Shown here: positions 60,934 through 64,000 of the stretch, one piece after another
Numbering within the stretch: the stretch's first letter is position 1
Layout: each line of letters opens with the position of its first letter
From: Streptococcus salivarius
GTDB lineage: Bacteria; Bacillota; Bacilli; Lactobacillales; Streptococcaceae
Reading direction: 5' to 3'
Length of the DNA: 64,000 nt
Assembly (NCBI RefSeq): GCF_002094975.1
Contig: NZ_CP015283.1
Coordinates: 186,001-250,000, forward strand
Translations under genes and position numbers: made by a program
Notes under the pieces: model-generated
What the model saw: only the letters and a program-made list of their open reading frames with translations
Told to the model about the DNA's origin: nothing
The model's database searches: none

Positions 60934-62676
60934 CTAGTCAGCCTTGTAGTAGAATTGTTTGGCGTCAGATTGTGCACTTCCTGATTGGGTCACTAGGATA
61001 CGGTCTTTGGTATTATCTGAAGCATCAGGATTATTTCCTGACACATTCGGTAATGTCGTACCTTTAGGGATGAAAAAGATTATTGCGCCATACATTCCTG
61101 TTCTTAGGCTCGCTCTCAGGTAGCCATTTTCAAGACTGGAATTAGCATTCTGAACCTCATAATCTGTTGGCGCAGTTACTTGATCCTTAGAAAATGTCAA
61201 ACTATTACCATTCCCATTCTTCCAAGTCCCTTCGAGGCTTTGGAAGTTATTATCCTTGATAGCATTAACATCCATGCCTGTCTGTTCGGTCTTAGTTTCC
61301 GTTTTTGATTCTGTCTTAGTTTCTGATGAACTTGACGATGACTCTGATGATTGTGAAGAACTTGAAGATTCTGAGCTTTCAGATGTGCTAGCACTAGAGT
61401 AATGCTTGAGCAACTCTTGGTAAGCCTCTTGCATGTCATCTGGTGCTACCTTATAGGTCTGAACAGCCTTCTTATCGTAATTGCCCTTCCAGTAGTTCGT
61501 CACATAATAAACGGTACCGTTGGAGCCTAGAACGATTTGGTAAGAATCCTTATCTTGGTCAACCAAATCCTTATAGAGCTTGTTGTAGCCATTATAATTG
61601 CCACCAGTTTTATCATCAGCTGAAAAGTCCTTAAAGAGGGCTTTTTGTTCAGCCGCATCGTCTTCATACATCGCATGTTTCTTATCCTTCAAGGTATAAA
61701 GACGGAAGGATGATCTTGGGCTATAGTCTGCAGTCTTACCACTATTGTCATTAATCCCTAAAGCAAAGGAATCAACCGTGTTTTTATAGTCCTTGAAATC
61801 ATAGTTTGAGACTTCCTTACCATTGATGATACCACTTGGAACACCAGTAACATGTTCATAGCCATCCGCATTGATGAGATTAGCAAGGATGGTAATCGTT
61901 TGGCTGCTACCTTTTTCCTTAGGTGCCTTAAATGACAGGAAGGTTGGACTACCATCATTGACCTTGGTGATGCTGTCAAAGCTACTTTGAACTAAAACAG
62001 CATCCTTGGCATAATCAGACTGATAGAGCCATTTCCCAAAGGCTTCTGTGATAGACTTAATGTCCTCAGTCGAATAGTCTGCAATATAAGTGGTTTCCTT
62101 ATCACCATTGACATCAGTCTTAGTCTTGATATCTGCATTTGGCTTATTGGGATCGTTAGAAGACGATTCTGAGCTTGCATCGCTACCAGAGGATGAACTA
62201 CTTGATTCCAAAATATCCTTAATAATGCTTTTAACTTGGCTACTTGAAGAACTAGACGAAGCCTCGCTAGACTCAACGACTTCAGAGCCTCCCTCAATCT
62301 GAGTATAGGTGTCTGATTCAGTCATTTCAACCTTCGCATCTCCTCCAGGTACCATACTTGGTGTGATACGGATAGTACCGTCTGAGCTACCGTTAGTTCC
62401 AGGCAACTTAAAGCTCAAAGAACGGTCTTCGCCGGATTGGGCATTAGCCTGATAAGTATCCCCGGTCTCCGTATTTTTGACTTCGTATTTGTCTCCCTTG
62501 ATCTTACGAACTTCAAAACGCACCTTGTTCCCGGTATTCTTATCGACAACGGTTGTGGCATAAACTCTTGAAGACGATGTAAAAGCCGTGCTCTGAGTGT
62601 ATTTTCCAAGTACCATGAAGACCAAAAAGACAATTAAGGCTAAACCGATAAACTTTTTATGTTTAAACTGTTTCAT
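60934..62676 (-). CDS. Large Ser-rich secreted or membrane-anchored protein with DUF6287-like C-terminal domain
   Basis: A 580-residue protein. One N-terminal helix (FIGLALIVFLVFMVLGKY, residues 9-26) could be a signal or anchor. Two folded regions (about residues 38-120 and 180-400) are separated by poly-Ser linkers near 135-175 and 420-450. The end domain (about 465-580) starts MDVNAIKDNNFQSLEGTWKN and ends DRILVTQSGSAQSDAKQFYY, matching the end of the broken lipoprotein at 41110. It is followed by three ABC-linked genes upstream in the same orientation. Adhesion or surface sensing is possible; function not known. Confidence 0.75.
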   Translation of the reverse strand: MKQFKHKKFIGLALIVFLVFMVLGKYTQSTAFTSSSRVYATTVVDKNTGNKVRFEVRKIKGDKYEVKNTETGDTYQANAQSGEDRSLSFKLPGTNGSSDGTIRITPSMVPGGDAKVEMTESDTYTQIEGGSEVVESSEASSSSSSSQVKSIIKDILESSSSSSGSDASSESSSNDPNKPNADIKTKTDVNGDKETTYIADYSTEDIKSITEAFGKWLYQSDYAKDAVLVQSSFDSITKVNDGSPTFLSFKAPKEKGSSQTITILANLINADGYEHVTGVPSGIINGKEVSNYDFKDYKNTVDSFALGINDNSGKTADYSPRSSFRLYTLKDKKHAMYEDDAAEQKALFKDFSADDKTGGNYNGYNKLYKDLVDQDKDSYQIVLGSNGTVYYVTNYWKGNYDKKAVQTYKVAPDDMQEAYQELLKHYSSASTSESSESSSSSQSSESSSSSSETKTESKTETKTEQTGMDVNAIKDNNFQSLEGTWKNGNGNSLTFSKDQVTAPTDYEVQNANSSLENGYLRASLRTGMYGAIIFFIPKGTTLPNVSGNNPDASDNTKDRILVTQSGSAQSDAKQFYYKAD

Positions 62677-62685
62677 GAGGTCCTC

Positions 62686-62946
62686 CTAGATAAATAGATA
62701 GCCAACAACATAGCCAAAGAGAGCAATACAAATCAAGAGCAAAATTTCCAAAACTAAGAACCAGCTAAACTTGAGATCACCCAAACCAACCTTAGACAAA
62801 ACTTGTCTGAATTTAGAATTTTTCTGTCTGCTCAAGCCACTCGAAAGAGCAAAACCAGTCTTAGCAGCTTCAGCAACTTCCTTATCGCTCGGCTTGCGAC
62901 CATGCTGCACTTGGAAGTCAATCAGCCATTCATCATATTGTTGCAT
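62686..62946 (-). CDS. Small membrane protein between an ABC exporter and a secreted protein
   Basis: An 86-residue protein: cytoplasmic N-terminal part (MQQYDEWLIDFQVQHGRKPS) followed by a single strong hydrophobic region of about 28 residues near the C-terminus. It starts right at the stop of the permease gene (one base between) and ends nine bases before the 60934 gene, so the four genes form one operon. I do not recognise a family. Confidence 0.65.
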   Translation of the reverse strand: MQQYDEWLIDFQVQHGRKPSDKEVAEAAKTGFALSSGLSRQKNSKFRQVLSKVGLGDLKFSWFLVLEILLLICIALFGYVVGYLFI

Positions 62947-63762
62947 TTATTTCTCCTTCTTCTGAAGTGTGATGAAAAAGAGTAGGGCGTAAACGAGGCA
63001 ATGAAGCACCAAGGCCCACCATTGTCCCCAGAATTCGCCTGTAGACCCTTGAAAGGCCTCCAACTGGCTCTTAGGGACAGGAACATGGTACTTAGCCAAG
63101 CTAGATGGCAAGTCTGACAAGTCACTAGAAATCCCAAAAAGCTTGTGGCCATAACCAAGATAGATAAATTTTTGTACCCAATCAATGGCCTTTGGCAAAG
63201 ACAGGATAGTTCCCGACAATGAAAATTGCATGATACCCACAATGACTGCTAGGATAACAGAGGTAATCTCAGATTTGCCAACTAAGGCTGAGATAAAGAG
63301 GGCAATAAAATGCGACGCCAAGAAAACCAGGAGCACTGTAATCCCAACTTCCCAACGGTAGGAACCAAAAATATGACCAGCATCTGGAAATTCCTTGTCA
63401 AAGAACTTACTAAAGACAGAGTAAGATAGGATAAAGACAATGGTTTCCAAAACGGCAAAGAAGGCGTGAATCCCCATACTAGCCAAGGCGAAGGCTGAAC
63501 GACTCAAACCTGAGAAAAAGTCACGGTTGAGGACCGAGCGTTCCTTAGAAATATAAATACTGTTTTGAACCACAATCAAGAGACTGGTTGAGAAAAGCAA
63601 GAGAAAGAGGGTCATTCGAGTTGTTTCGAAATCTTTCAAAAATCCCTTGTCTTGGATATAGAGGATTAAGCCTTCGAAAGCGACAATGCCCAGAAGAACC
63701 TTCACAAAATCCATGTAGTGGTGTTTAAATTTATACCAACTTAATCGTAATGCTGCGTTCAT
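62947..63762 (-). CDS. ABC-2 type permease
   Basis: A 271-residue membrane protein with six helices, no ATPase domain and a short basic C-terminus (LQKKEK). It follows the ATPase gene by eight bases and precedes the 86-residue protein without a gap. Likely exports something related to the secreted protein downstream, or serves in self-protection; substrate unknown. Confidence 0.8.
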   Translation of the reverse strand: MNAALRLSWYKFKHHYMDFVKVLLGIVAFEGLILYIQDKGFLKDFETTRMTLFLLLFSTSLLIVVQNSIYISKERSVLNRDFFSGLSRSAFALASMGIHAFFAVLETIVFILSYSVFSKFFDKEFPDAGHIFGSYRWEVGITVLLVFLASHFIALFISALVGKSEITSVILAVIVGIMQFSLSGTILSLPKAIDWVQKFIYLGYGHKLFGISSDLSDLPSSLAKYHVPVPKSQLEAFQGSTGEFWGQWWALVLHCLVYALLFFITLQKKEK

Positions 63763-63770
63763 AAGTCTCC

Positions 63771-64000
63771 CTAAATCTTGTAAATACGTGTTGAAGCATT
63801 GAGCTCTTGGTAGACATCTGCTATATTCATATCCATATATTTACGAATCATATAAGGATCGCTAGTCTTGTATTCCAAAAGCAACTCTTCATAGGTTCCT
63901 GCAAATGTCGGACGTCCCTTAGACAAGAAGATGATCTTGTCAAAAATAGCCAAATTTTCTGTATTGTGAGTAATAACCACAATAGACTTGTTAGCTGATT
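63771..64000 (-). CDS. ABC transporter ATPase (partial, N-terminal part beyond window end)
   Basis: Only the C-terminal 76 residues are visible. They include the H-loop His in SIVVITHNTENL and the following FDKIIFLSKGRPTFAGTYEEL, as in ABCG-like or peptide-exporter ATPases. The Walker A and signature lie outside the window. It is the ATPase of the permease encoded eight bases downstream. Confidence 0.85.
   Translation of the reverse strand, partial: SANKSIVVITHNTENLAIFDKIIFLSKGRPTFAGTYEELLLEYKTSDPYMIRKYMDMNIADVYQELNASTRIYKI

Noticed and set aside
1..64000. CRISPR array, tRNA or rRNA genes, prophage
   Set aside because: No regularly spaced repeats, tRNA-like cloverleaf ends, rRNA sequence or phage gene cluster was seen anywhere in the window.

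Overview
The window is low-GC Firmicute DNA with clear Streptococcus content and looks like the salivarius group (S. salivarius, S. thermophilus or S. vestibularis). Reasons: the streptococcal rexA/rexB pair, the rsmH-ftsL-pbp2X-mraY order, pepX divergent from an aquaglyceroporin gene, pyruvate formate-lyase behind a catabolite-responsive promoter, and a peptide pair of thermophilin-13 type. The species call is an inference from family resemblance; no 16S or other marker is present. Most genes are on the minus strand.

Layout. 1-2.6 kb: polar amino-acid (probably cystine) ABC importer, cut by the window start. 2.8-4.9 kb: lipoprotein and DinB. 5.0-10.6 kb (+): pflB, a 45-residue membrane peptide plus oleate hydratase, and an alpha-carbonic anhydrase lipoprotein behind a possible structured leader. 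10.6-17.7 kb: acetyltransferase, serine hydrolase, CppA-like protein, CPBP protein, glycerol facilitator and pepX. 17.7-22.2 kb: bacteriocin and immunity island with three double-glycine bacteriocin precursors and many small membrane proteins, several of them too short for ordinary ORF calling. 22.2-30.2 kb: a heterodimeric ABC exporter, then housekeeping genes (VanZ-like, rlmN, yutD, 5'-nucleotidase). 30.2-34.6 kb: a fourth bacteriocin with its small partner, an AgrC/ComD-type kinase, a LytTR regulator, a two-gene ABC immunity-type exporter and the remnant of another ABC ATPase. 35-41 kb: DEAD-box helicase and the cell-wall/division operon. 41-49 kb: serine-rich surface proteins (one broken), DUF805 pair, proBA, an ABC exporter, a DUF554 protein and a candidate small RNA. 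49-56 kb: rexBA recombination nuclease. 56-64 kb: two tandem degenerate GHKL sensor-like proteins, an IS1182-type element, a large Ser-rich secreted protein and a second ABC exporter, cut by the window end.

How the parts work together. The most coherent accessory system is the bacteriocin network. Four promoters (20.2, 21.6, 22.1 and 30.7 kb) share one module: a 24-base palindrome with 11-base arms placed exactly 19 bases upstream of a minus-strand TATAAT. Three of them drive double-glycine bacteriocin genes and one drives a small two-helix membrane protein with no bacteriocin in front of it. The LytTR regulator and kinase at 30.8-32.8 kb are the obvious candidate controllers. No pheromone gene and no complete peptidase-containing exporter lie in the window, so processing must come from elsewhere.

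A second recurring pattern is leaderless-looking expression. Five genes (acetyltransferase, CPBP protein, 5'-nucleotidase, rsmH and proB) have a -10 hexamer ending 6-7 bases before the start codon, and four of them show no Shine-Dalgarno sequence. Broken genes include a frameshifted membrane protein at 18.2-18.7 kb, a lipoprotein with an in-frame TGA at 41.1-41.8 kb and the ABC fragment at 34.4-34.6 kb.
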